NCBI RefSeq assembly: GCF_001507435.1
Contig: NZ_LMWH01000037.1
Coordinates: 237,416 to 301,415, forward strand
From: Streptomyces sp. NRRL F-5122
GTDB taxonomy: Bacteria > Actinomycetota > Actinomycetes > Streptomycetales > Streptomycetaceae
Direction: 5' to 3'
DNA length: 64,000 nt
Shown: in pieces, positions 1 through 7,679 of the stretch
Position numbering within the stretch: position 1 is the stretch's first letter
Layout: the number at the start of each line of letters is the position of its first letter
The notes under the pieces: model-generated
The model's database searches: none
What the model saw: the letters and a program-made list of their open reading frames with translations, nothing else
Told to the model about the DNA's origin: nothing
Translations under genes and position numbers: made by a program

Positions 1-1110
1 CAGCGGCACGGCGTGGGTCTTGAAGCGGTCGACGCCGAGCGGATCCTCGTCCGTGAGCAGGGGGAGGATGTCCTCCACCCAGCGCCACACGTTCGCCTGC
101 CCCATCCGCACCTGGATCTGCTTGTCGAACATCGTGAGCAGGGGCATGGGGCTCGCGGTCCCCCCGTAGACCCCGGAAACGGACAGTGTGCCGCCTCGCC
201 GCACCAGGTCGATGCCCGAGTGCAGAGCCCCGAGGCGGTCCACTCCGGCGTGTTCCATCAGGGGCTGCGCCACGGCGTCGGGCAGATGGCCGGTGACCCA
301 CTGCGCCGCCTTGGCGAACGGCGCTCCGTGCGACTCCATGCCCACGGCGTCGATCACGGCGTCCGGTCCCCGTCCGTCGGTCAGGTCCCGCACGGCCTCG
401 GTCAGGTCCCTGCCGTGTCGGCGGAGGTCGAAGCAGGTGAAGCCGTTCGCCGCTGCTCGCTCCAGGCGCTCGTCCACCAGATCCACGCCGATGACCAGTC
501 CGGCGCCGCGGTGACGGGCGATACGGGCGGACATGTCGCCGATGGGGCCGAGCCCCAGTACGGCCACGCTCCCGCCCTGCGGAACGGCCGCGTACTCGAC
601 GGCCTGCCATGCGGTGGGCAGCACATCGCTCAGATATACGTAACGGTCGTCCGGTGGGCCCTCGGGCACCTTGATGGGCAGCTTGTTGCCGAACGGGACC
701 CGCAGGAACTCGGCCTGTCCACCCGGCACCTGTCCGTACAGCTTGGTGTAGCCGAAGAGCGCGGCACCGGATCCCCGCTCCTTCACCTGGGTCGTCTCGC
801 ACTGCGAATGCAGGCCCTGGTCGCACATGAAGCAGTCGCAGCAGGAGACGTTGAACGGTATGACCACGCGGTCCCCCGGCGAGAGGGTGTGCACCTGGGG
901 GCCGACCTCCTGCACGATGCCCATCGGCTCATGGCCCAGGATGTCGCCGGGGTCGAGATAGGGGCCGAAGAGTTCGTACAGATGAAGGTCCGAACCACAG
1001 ATCCCGGTGGACGTGATCCGCACGATGATGTCGTCGGGCTTCTCGATCCGGGGGTCGGGGACGGTCTCCACACGGACGTCCCGCCGGCCCTGCCAGGTGA
1101 GTGCTCGCAT
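1..1110 (-). CDS. Zinc-dependent alcohol dehydrogenase, MDR superfamily (partial, 3' end outside window)
   Basis: NAD(P)-dependent medium-chain dehydrogenase of the glutathione-dependent formaldehyde dehydrogenase-like class. The protein opens MRALTWQGRRDVRVE. It carries the catalytic-zinc motif GICGSDLHLYE followed by GHEPMG, the structural-zinc cluster CDCFMCDQGLHSQC, and a Rossmann segment VLGLGPIGDMSARIARHRGAG. The ATG at 1108-1110 is chosen because it gives the canonical family N-terminus. About 370 residues are present and the frame is still open at the window edge, so only the last few residues are missing. The substrate cannot be assigned; this subclass in Streptomyces often handles formaldehyde-type or other small alcohols. 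It is monocistronic as far as visible. Confidence 0.9.
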   Translation of the reverse strand, partial: MRALTWQGRRDVRVETVPDPRIEKPDDIIVRITSTGICGSDLHLYELFGPYLDPGDILGHEPMGIVQEVGPQVHTLSPGDRVVIPFNVSCCDCFMCDQGLHSQCETTQVKERGSGAALFGYTKLYGQVPGGQAEFLRVPFGNKLPIKVPEGPPDDRYVYLSDVLPTAWQAVEYAAVPQGGSVAVLGLGPIGDMSARIARHRGAGLVIGVDLVDERLERAAANGFTCFDLRRHGRDLTEAVRDLTDGRGPDAVIDAVGMESHGAPFAKAAQWVTGHLPDAVAQPLMEHAGVDRLGALHSGIDLVRRGGTLSVSGVYGGTASPMPLLTMFDKQIQVRMGQANVWRWVEDILPLLTDEDPLGVDRFKTHAVPL

Positions 1111-1923
1111 CGTCTCGCTCCTCGGTCTCGCGTGCAGGGATCGGGCCGTTCTTCCGAGTCCCCTGCGGTGCTCGCCTCGACACACCGTTCCCCGGGCGAG
1201 CGGGCGTCCGTCACGGAGCGTGGCGGATCGGTCCCGGCGGCGGTCGCCGCCCGACCGTCGTCCCACGTACCGCCACGGCCGCGGACGCCCAGCCGTGCCG
1301 GGCGGCCCATGGCGGCATCAGCGGCACAAGCGAGTCCGCCGGGCCGCAGCTCACAGCCGCTCGGGGCCCGTCCGCAGTTCGTGCGGTGGCCGCGGCGTTC
1401 TGCCGTCGGCGGCATCGATGTGTCGTGCTCGGGCGGACCGCATGGCCGCGGGGCGCGCCGCGTTGCGACGGGCACGCCGGCCCCCTGGCACACTCTCCCG
1501 ATTCACATCCTGTTCGGCGTTGCCGGCCGGTGGTCTGCGCCGTCGTCAGTCCTCGCCTCTGACGATGTTCGACTCCGGTCCACGGCACGTCCTGGGAACC
1601 GTCCGGTCCTCGACGGCCGGTATGCAGGTACGCAGGGTGTTCTCACGCGGGATCCGGGACTGGTCCCGGCCCGGCTGAGGCGGGCGGACGACGGGTGTCT
1701 CGCTCGGGTGTGCGGTCACAACGCTTCATCTTCCTTCTGCATCCGATGGCGGCGAGGGCTCTCCCCACTCCGGCCGCTCGGCGCCAGTCGGTCGGGTCCC
1801 CAGCGACGGCTGTCCCAAACAACCATCGCGCCGGTCGACGTCGTTCCGTGGCGAACAAGTCACCGTCCGTGCGCGTCGCTCGGACGCCCTCCACCCGGAC
1901 CGGTGAGTGAGGGGAAGCGCTCG
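1111..1923. other. Gene-poor stretch
   Basis: No convincing gene is seen in these roughly 800 bases. Long open frames cross it on both strands, but they are Arg/Pro/Ser-rich, lack ribosome-binding sites and show no recognisable motifs, as expected for antisense frames in high-GC DNA. It probably holds the upstream region of the alcohol dehydrogenase gene. Confidence 0.5.
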
Positions 1924-2229
1924 TCACAGCCACTCGTCGACGGCCGCGACCGGCACGGTCGCCTCCTGGGGGACGGCGGGTTCGTCGTAGCGTGTGGTGA
2001 CTGCGGATTCGTCAGACCCGGCCTCTCGTACGTCGATCACACCGTGCGCGTCGATCCACGGGCGGTCGGGCCGGGTGAGGGTTCCCCCTTTGCAGGCGAA
2101 GAGGGTGTCGCGCGCGGGTGAGGCGATCGACGTGCCGGTGGAGGGGGCGGGTGATGAGGGTGCCGTCTCCCTCGACTCGCCGATGCCGTTGTTCGCGACC
2201 TCACCGTCCGGTCGGCGGCCCGTCGCCAC
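1924..2229 (-). CDS. Possible small hypothetical protein
   Basis: A frame of about 101 codons, from a GTG at 2227-2229 to a TGA at 1924-1926, in which nearly every codon of the C-terminal half ends in G or C and the composition is acidic and balanced (for example DRPWIDAHGVIDV and EAGSDESAVTTRYDE). This is the pattern of a real Streptomyces gene rather than an antisense shadow. The family is not recognised, the N-terminal half is low complexity, and the start is uncertain. It would lie 44 bp downstream of the amidase on the same strand. It could also be the remnant of a longer gene. Confidence 0.3.
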   Translation of the reverse strand: MATGRRPDGEVANNGIGESRETAPSSPAPSTGTSIASPARDTLFACKGGTLTRPDRPWIDAHGVIDVREAGSDESAVTTRYDEPAVPQEATVPVAAVDEWL

Positions 2230-2273
2230 CGTGGACGGCCGACCGGTCAGGCCACCGGCGTCTGAAACACCCT

Positions 2274-3617
2274 TCAGCCCAGGGGCGCCGTACGCCGCCA
2301 GGGCTGCAGCGACTCCAGCCTGCCCGCCACATCCAGCAGTGCCGCCTCCGAGCCGGGCCGTCCGACCAGCTGCACCGCGCACGGCGCGCCGTTGGGGAAC
2401 GTACCGAAGGGGACCGACATCGCGGGCCAGCCCGTAAGGTTCCAGGGCGGCGTCATGGGGGAGTAGTTGGTGTTGACAAGGATGTTGCGCACCCAGCCCC
2501 GCTCGTGCCACGGCTCCGCGGCCGGACTGCGGCGGGCGAGCGCCGGCGTCAGCAGGATGTCGTGCTCGGAGAAGAACGGCTCCAGGATCCGGCGCAACTG
2601 CTCGCGGCGGGAGCCGGAACGTGCGCCATGGACGAAGCGGCGGCCCACCGAAGCGTGCACCCGGGTACGGCGCGCCAGTCGTCCCGTGTCCAGGCCCTCG
2701 GCGTCGACCGCCGTACCGGCCGTCCAGTGCGCAAGGGAGGTGGTGCCCAGCCACCACGGGTAGGGCGGGTCGGCCGGGTGTACGTCATGACCCGCCTCGG
2801 CGAGCAGGGTCGCCGCGGATCGGGCCGCCTCCGCGTACGGACGGCTCACCCGCACGCCGAGCACGGGGCTGCGCAGGGAGAGCGCGATCGTGTGTGCGGC
2901 GGGCTGCTTCGTGCTCGTCTCCCTTCGGCCGGCCAGGACTTGGAACATCAGCCGGGCGTCCTCGACGCTCGTCGCGAGCGGCCCGTTCTCGGACATGCCG
3001 AACCAGTCGCCGTTGCCGATGCCCGCGGGGACCGTGCCGTGTCCCGGCTTGATGGTGACGAGCCCGCAGTTGGCGGCGGGGATGCGCAGTGAGCCCATTC
3101 CGTCGTTGCCGAGCGCGATCGGCACCAGCCCGGCGGCCACCGCCGCCGCACTGCCCCCGGAGGAGCCGCCCGCCGTGCGCGAGGTGTCCCATGGGTTGCG
3201 GGCGGCCCCGAACACCCCCTCGGTGGTGCCGAAGACACACAGCTCGGGCACGTTCGTGAGCCCGACGACGACCGCCCCCGCCGCGCGCAGCCGGGCCACC
3301 GTGACATGGTCGTGGTCGGCAGGCGTGTCCGGTGTCGCGGCCGAGCCGTTTCGGGTGGACTCCCCGCGTACGGCCAGATTGTCCTTGACCGCCACCGGGA
3401 CGCCGGCGAGGGGGAGTTCGGCCAGATCGGTACGGTCCGCGACCTCGTCGGCCTCGGCCGGCGCGGCGTTCGCGCGCACTCGGCGGAAGGCGCCGACTCG
3501 ACCGTCGAGTTGCTCGATACGCGCGAGGTGTTCGGCCACGACCTCGCGCGGGGTGATCCGCTTCTCGCGTACGGCGGCGGCGATCTCTGCGGCGGTACGG
3601 CCGACCCAGCTGGTCAC
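2274..3617 (-). CDS. Amidase signature family protein
   Basis: Serine amidohydrolase cleaving a C-N amide bond. About 447 residues. The family core is visible: the catalytic Lys in VAVKDNLAV, the Gly/Ser-rich signature AGGSSGGSAAAVAAG, and the nucleophile region GNDGMGSLRIPA (a Met replaces the usual Gly), then CGLVTIKP. The C-terminal part ends with NGAPCAVQLVGRPGSE, typical of amidases. The GTG at 3615-3617 is chosen over the upstream ATG at 3768-3770 because it has a good AGGGAG ribosome-binding site 8 bases upstream and starts exactly at the conserved N-terminal helix. No signal peptide, so cytosolic. It is divergent from the fucosidase gene; the shared intergenic region holds a perfect inverted repeat. 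The substrate is unknown. Confidence 0.9.
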   Translation of the reverse strand: MTSWVGRTAAEIAAAVREKRITPREVVAEHLARIEQLDGRVGAFRRVRANAAPAEADEVADRTDLAELPLAGVPVAVKDNLAVRGESTRNGSAATPDTPADHDHVTVARLRAAGAVVVGLTNVPELCVFGTTEGVFGAARNPWDTSRTAGGSSGGSAAAVAAGLVPIALGNDGMGSLRIPAANCGLVTIKPGHGTVPAGIGNGDWFGMSENGPLATSVEDARLMFQVLAGRRETSTKQPAAHTIALSLRSPVLGVRVSRPYAEAARSAATLLAEAGHDVHPADPPYPWWLGTTSLAHWTAGTAVDAEGLDTGRLARRTRVHASVGRRFVHGARSGSRREQLRRILEPFFSEHDILLTPALARRSPAAEPWHERGWVRNILVNTNYSPMTPPWNLTGWPAMSVPFGTFPNGAPCAVQLVGRPGSEAALLDVAGRLESLQPWRRTAPLG

Positions 3618-3653
3618 GGGCGCTCCCTGTCGGTGCTCGGCGCGGTCGAGGCG

Positions 3654-3677
3654 TGCACGTACTGGCGAGTACGTGCA
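3654..3677. promoter_or_regulatory. Perfect 10-bp inverted repeat upstream of the amidase gene
   Basis: Arms TGCACGTACT and AGTACGTGCA are exact reverse complements separated by GGCG, centred about 48 bp upstream of the amidase start. The symmetry and position suggest an operator for a TetR-like dimeric repressor; a transcript hairpin is the alternative. No regulator gene adjoins it. Confidence 0.45.
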
Positions 3678-3829
3678 GAACTGTGCCCTGCCGAGGGCGC
3701 CACGTCGAGGGTCTGGTCGCGCCCTTGCCGCACGCGCTCCCCGGGTCACCGCCGGGATGGCCGTCGCCACTCACCCGGGACGGAAAGGTCATCCGATCAC
3801 TGGCTCAAGTCCTATCGTTACGCGCCCCA

Positions 3830-3859
3830 TTGACAGTCTCCCGGAGACAGCTCAATCAT
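3830..3859 (+). promoter_or_regulatory. Candidate promoter of the fucosidase gene with embedded dyad
   Basis: TTGACA (3830-3835) and AATCAT (3854-3859) are separated by 18 bases, followed about 28 bases later by the fucosidase ATG. The spacer begins with the dyad GTCTC-CCG-GAGAC (3836-3848), positioned where a repressor would block polymerase. The -10 match is only partial. Confidence 0.4.
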
Positions 3860-3886
3860 CAGACCTCCGATGAATTGGAGGTGCTC

Positions 3887-6232
3887 ATGAACGCGTATCC
3901 AAGACGTCAGGTTCTCGGAGCCGCCGCGGTGGTGGCCGCGGGGGCGGCGCTCCCCCTCGCCGTCCCGGCCTCGGCCGGGTCCGCCGGCTCACCCGGCGCG
4001 GACGCCCACTGGGTTCCGGTTCCCGATCCCGTTCCCGTCGCCCTCGACGGCTACTTCGACAACGATGCCATCGACACCGCCTCCGCCCGCGGCGGCAACT
4101 TCGACGGTTCCGGCTACACCTTCCCGGGTGAGGAACTGCCCGCAGGGCGCGTGGTCGTCGACGGCATCCTCTTCGACTTCCCGTCCTCCGCAGCGGGAGC
4201 CGCCAACAACATCGTGGCCCTCGGCCAGCGCGTCGACCTGCCCAAGGGGCGTTACCTCTCGGCCCTGTTCCTCACCTCGGGCAGCTACGGCAACGCCTCC
4301 GGCCAGGCCACCGTGCACTACGCGGACGGCACGACGACGACCGGCGGGCTCGGCGGGTCCGACTGGTACGCGGCGGGCGGTTCGCTGTCGGCCCCGTACC
4401 GCTACGCACCGGACGGCAGCAAGGACGAGCACACCGTCGGCATCGGCACGGCCGAGGTCTGGATCGATCCCGGGCGCGAGGCGGTCGGCCTCACCCTGCC
4501 GACCACCAACCCGGCCGAGGAGGGCAAGGCATCCCTGCACGTCTTCGCGCTCTCCCTGCAACCGGTCGCCGAGGGACGGGCGCTGGCGCTGCGCGACGCG
4601 CACTCCACGTTCTCCCTTCTCGAGGCCGGCGGTGCCCAGAGCGTGGAGGCGACCGTGGTCAACGCGGGCACGGTCGCCGTACTGGCCGCTGACGAGGTGG
4701 CCGTGAGCGTCGACGTCCCGGGTGCCCGTACCGTCGAACCGGGCCGGGTCAGCCGTCTCGACCCCGGCGAACAGGCCCGGGTGCGGATCGGCATCCGCAA
4801 CCGCGGCGGCACGACCCCCGGCACGGTGCGGTCCGGCACGGTCGCCGTCCACAGCGGCCGCCGCCAGGTCGGCGCCCGGACGGCGGACCTCACCCTCGGC
4901 GTGCCCGACTACCGGCCCACCGACGCCTCGCTCGCCGGGCACCAGGCGCCCTACTGGTTCCACCGTGCGAAGTTCGGCATCTTCATCCACTGGGGTGTCT
5001 ACTCCGTGCCCGCCTGGTCACCGGTCGGCCAGCAGTACGCCGAGTGGTACTGGAACAACCTGCAGAGCGCGGACAACGCGGTGTACGCATACCACGCGCA
5101 GACCTACGGCGAGGACTTCGCCTACGACGACTTCATCCCGATGTTCACCGCGGCCAGGTTCGACCCGCGGGCCTGGGTGGAACTGTTCCGGGACGCGGGC
5201 GCCCAGTACCACGTGCTCACCTCCAAGCACCATGAGGGCTTCGCCCTGTGGGACACCAAGCTCTCCGACCGCAACGCGGTGAAGATGGGCCCGAAGCGCG
5301 ATCTGATCCGGGAACTCTTCGACGCCTCGGCGAAGTTCACACCGGAGCTGCACCGGGGCCTCTACTTCTCGATGCCCGAGTGGTTCAACCCCGACAACCC
5401 GTGGATGGGTCACGCGCCGCGCAATCCGTACACCCTGGAGCCGGTCCCGTACACCGGATACACGGCGGGCAAGGACTATGTGAAGGACTACCAGGCCCCC
5501 CAGATGCTGGAGCTGATCCACCGGTACGACCCGGCCGTCCTGTGGTGCGACATCGGCGGTGCCAACGACAGCCTCGACGTCGTCGCCGAGTATTTCAACC
5601 ACGGCAAGAACCGGCCGAAGCCGTACGAGGTGGCCGTCAACGACCGCTCGGGCATCGCCTTCCACGACTTCACGACCCCCGAGTACACGACGTACGACAA
5701 CACCGTCGTCGCCAAGTGGGAGGCGAGCCGGGGTCTCGACCCGTTCAGCTACGGCTACAACCGGGCGACCCCGGACGACCGTTACATGACGACCGAGGAG
5801 GTCGTGCACAGTCTGGTCGACATCGTGTCGAAGAACGGCAACTTCCTCCTGGACATCGGTCCTCGCGCCGACGGCACCATCCCGGAGATCATGCAGACCC
5901 GGCTGCGTGAGACCGGCCACTGGCTGAAGACCAACGGCGAGGCGATCTACGACACGACGTACTGGTCCCGTATGGCGCAACTCGGAGAGGACCTCCGCTT
6001 CACGGTCCGGCAGAACGAGGCGTTCTACATCCACTCGCTGACACAGCCGGGCAGCACCCTGACGGTGGAGGCGCCCGTGCCGATCCGCGGCGGGGACAAG
6101 GTGACGATGCTGGGCCACGACCGGCCACTGAACTGGCGGGTGCGCAACGGCTCGCTGGTGATCGACGTGCCCCAGGCGGCGCGCAGGGCGGGCCGCCACG
6201 TCTGGGTGTTCAAGGTGGAGTGGCACAGCTGA
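3887..6232 (+). CDS. Secreted GH29 alpha-L-fucosidase with N-terminal accessory region
   Basis: Hydrolyses alpha-linked L-fucose from glycans outside the cell. 781 residues. Start ATG 3887 has a GGAGG site. Residues 1-30 form a Tat-type signal (RRQVLG followed by an Ala-rich hydrophobic stretch ending in ASA). Residues about 35-340 form a beta-rich accessory region, including an NPCBM/CARDB-like part with VEATVVNAGTVAV. The GH29 domain starts near residue 355 with WFHRAKFGIFIHWGVYS and continues with VLTSKHHEGFALWDTK; the predicted nucleophile is Asp555 in LWCDIGG. The enzyme is much longer than the roughly 450-residue catalytic domain alone. The gene lies convergent to the LacI repressor and 14 kb from an L-fucose catabolic operon, which fits a role in releasing fucose from glycoproteins. 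Confidence 0.93.
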   Translation: MNAYPRRQVLGAAAVVAAGAALPLAVPASAGSAGSPGADAHWVPVPDPVPVALDGYFDNDAIDTASARGGNFDGSGYTFPGEELPAGRVVVDGILFDFPSSAAGAANNIVALGQRVDLPKGRYLSALFLTSGSYGNASGQATVHYADGTTTTGGLGGSDWYAAGGSLSAPYRYAPDGSKDEHTVGIGTAEVWIDPGREAVGLTLPTTNPAEEGKASLHVFALSLQPVAEGRALALRDAHSTFSLLEAGGAQSVEATVVNAGTVAVLAADEVAVSVDVPGARTVEPGRVSRLDPGEQARVRIGIRNRGGTTPGTVRSGTVAVHSGRRQVGARTADLTLGVPDYRPTDASLAGHQAPYWFHRAKFGIFIHWGVYSVPAWSPVGQQYAEWYWNNLQSADNAVYAYHAQTYGEDFAYDDFIPMFTAARFDPRAWVELFRDAGAQYHVLTSKHHEGFALWDTKLSDRNAVKMGPKRDLIRELFDASAKFTPELHRGLYFSMPEWFNPDNPWMGHAPRNPYTLEPVPYTGYTAGKDYVKDYQAPQMLELIHRYDPAVLWCDIGGANDSLDVVAEYFNHGKNRPKPYEVAVNDRSGIAFHDFTTPEYTTYDNTVVAKWEASRGLDPFSYGYNRATPDDRYMTTEEVVHSLVDIVSKNGNFLLDIGPRADGTIPEIMQTRLRETGHWLKTNGEAIYDTTYWSRMAQLGEDLRFTVRQNEAFYIHSLTQPGSTLTVEAPVPIRGGDKVTMLGHDRPLNWRVRNGSLVIDVPQAARRAGRHVWVFKVEWHS

Positions 6233-6259
6233 GCGAGAAGGGCCGTCGGCGGCGAACCC

Positions 6260-6276
6260 CCGGGCGTCGTGCCCGG
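6260..6276. terminator. Small hairpin between convergent fucosidase and LacI genes
   Basis: CCGGGC-GTCGT-GCCCGG forms a 6-bp GC stem with a 5-base loop, 28 bases after the fucosidase stop. It is plausible as a terminator, but the stem is short and no U tract follows. Confidence 0.35.
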
Positions 6277-6383
6277 AGCGGAGCCGGTTCGTCGACGTTC
6301 GACGGTCCGGGAGGGGGCGGGGGAGTCCGGTCGTCGTCCGGCCGGGGTGATCCCCGCCGCCTCCCGCATGTCCACCGCCGTTC

Positions 6384-7463
6384 TCACCCGGCGGACCCGC
6401 TCCCCCGGGGCCGGGGCTGAGAGTCGAGCGCCGCCCCGGTGCTCTCCCGCTCGATCAGCCGCGGCACGGGTACCTGCACCGTGCGGGCCGGGCCACCGTC
6501 CAGCAGCGCCGTCAGCTCTTCCGCCGCCTTGCGGCCGAACCCCACCGTGTCACGGGAGAGTGCGGACAGCCACGGCTTGACCATGCGGCACAGCGCCGAG
6601 TCCTCCCACGAGATCACCGAGACGTCGGCGGGTACCGCGAAGCCCAGCTCGGCCGCCGCCGTGACGCCGGCGAGCGCCATCACGTCGTTGTCGTAGACCA
6701 GCGCGGTCGGCGGTGCGTCCTCGGCCAGCACGCGGCGGGTGACGGCGGCGCCCTCCGCGTCCGAGTAGTCGGTGGTCACCGACCGCACTTCGCAAAGGCC
6801 CCGCCGTTCGGCCTCCGTGCGCAGCGTACGGATGCGGCGCTCCGTATGCGCGAGGCCCGGAAGTCCCGCGATGTGCACGATCCTGCGGTGGCCCAGCGCA
6901 TACAACTGGCCGACCACCGCCGCCATCGCGCCCGCGTCGTCGGCCCAGACCGTGGACAGCCCGGGATGCCGCGCGTCAGGCACCCCGCCGATCACCACCG
7001 CGGGCAGGCCCAGTTCGTCGAGCAGATCGGGGCGCGGATCGTCCGTACGCGGATCGACCACCATCACGCCGTCCACCCGGTGCTCGGCCCACCAGCGCCG
7101 GTAGACGCCGCACTCCGCGTCCACGTCCTCCACCACCTGGAAGAGCAGGCCCAGGTGACGCTCCGCCAGTACCTCCTGGATGCCGGAGATGAGTTGGAGG
7201 AAGAAGGAGTCCACGCCCAGCGTGTCCGCCGGACGCGCCACGACCAGGCCCACCGTGGCCGCGCCCTCCCCCGAGAGCTGGCGCGCCGCGGTGCTCGGCC
7301 GCCAGCCCAGCTGCTCTGCGACCCGGCGTACCCGGTCGCGGGTGACCTCGGAGACACCCGGCCGCCCGTTGAGCGCGAAGGAGACGGCGCTCTCGGAGAC
7401 CCCGGCGCGCCGGGCGATGTCCTTCATGGTCGGACGGCGTGCGGGGGACCGCTTGGCGGGCAC
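6384..7463 (-). CDS. LacI-family transcriptional repressor of the oligosaccharide operon
   Basis: 359 residues. N-terminal LacI helix-turn-helix at about residues 13-60 (MKDIARRAGVSESAVSFALN, with the hinge sequence AARQLSGEGAATVGLV), followed by a periplasmic-binding-protein-like effector domain (GHRRIVHIAGLPG; ALVYDNDVMALAG; VSVISWEDSALCRMV). It is divergent from the ABC transporter/glycosidase operon; the intergenic region carries two GCGC-centred palindromes of LacI type. It therefore most likely represses that operon and itself until an imported sugar binds. The probable inducer is an N-glycan-derived oligosaccharide or its breakdown product (inference). Its 3' end is convergent with the fucosidase gene. 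Confidence 0.93.
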   Translation of the reverse strand: MPAKRSPARRPTMKDIARRAGVSESAVSFALNGRPGVSEVTRDRVRRVAEQLGWRPSTAARQLSGEGAATVGLVVARPADTLGVDSFFLQLISGIQEVLAERHLGLLFQVVEDVDAECGVYRRWWAEHRVDGVMVVDPRTDDPRPDLLDELGLPAVVIGGVPDARHPGLSTVWADDAGAMAAVVGQLYALGHRRIVHIAGLPGLAHTERRIRTLRTEAERRGLCEVRSVTTDYSDAEGAAVTRRVLAEDAPPTALVYDNDVMALAGVTAAAELGFAVPADVSVISWEDSALCRMVKPWLSALSRDTVGFGRKAAEELTALLDGGPARTVQVPVPRLIERESTGAALDSQPRPRGSGSAG

Positions 7464-7485
7464 GGCGGCCCCTTTCTTTGAGTGG

Positions 7486-7501
7486 ACTAATGCGCTTGAG
7501 T
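7486..7501. promoter_or_regulatory. LacI-type operator O1
   Basis: ACTAATGCGCTTGAGT is a 16-bp imperfect palindrome centred on GCGC, 23 bp from the LacI start codon. Its left part is repeated in inverted orientation in the next site. Confidence 0.65.
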
Positions 7502-7509
7502 ACCTAGAC

Positions 7510-7525
7510 CCTAAAGCGCATTAGT
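7510..7525. promoter_or_regulatory. LacI-type operator O2
   Basis: CCTAAAGCGCATTAGT is a 16-bp near-palindrome centred on GCGC, 24 bp centre-to-centre from O1. Bases 7514-7525 are the exact reverse complement of 7486-7497. The pair lies in the LacI/transporter divergent promoter region. Confidence 0.7.
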
Positions 7526-7566
7526 GGGAGCGTGCAAGTACTCCTTGAGGGGTGCTCTGACCTGGA

Positions 7567-7590
7567 CTAATGAGGTACGTATTTCATTAG
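7567..7590. promoter_or_regulatory. Third dyad in the LacI/ABC-transporter intergenic region
   Basis: CTAATGA and TCATTAG are perfect inverted repeats around a TACGTA centre (7576-7581). It shares the word GGACTAATG with operator O1 (at 7564-7572 and 7484-7492), so it may be an auxiliary site for the same repressor, 90 bp before the binding-protein start. Confidence 0.5.
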
Positions 7591-7679
7591 CTGAGGCGAA
7601 TCCATTGACTTCTCTCGAACGTGCCGTGCATGGTCGCTGGCGACACCAGCCGCCGACGCCGCAAGGGAGCCGTGTCACC

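Noticed and set aside
13..2121. 702-codon open frame on the plus strand
   Set aside because: Covers the antisense of the zinc alcohol dehydrogenase; no ribosome-binding site or recognisable motif.
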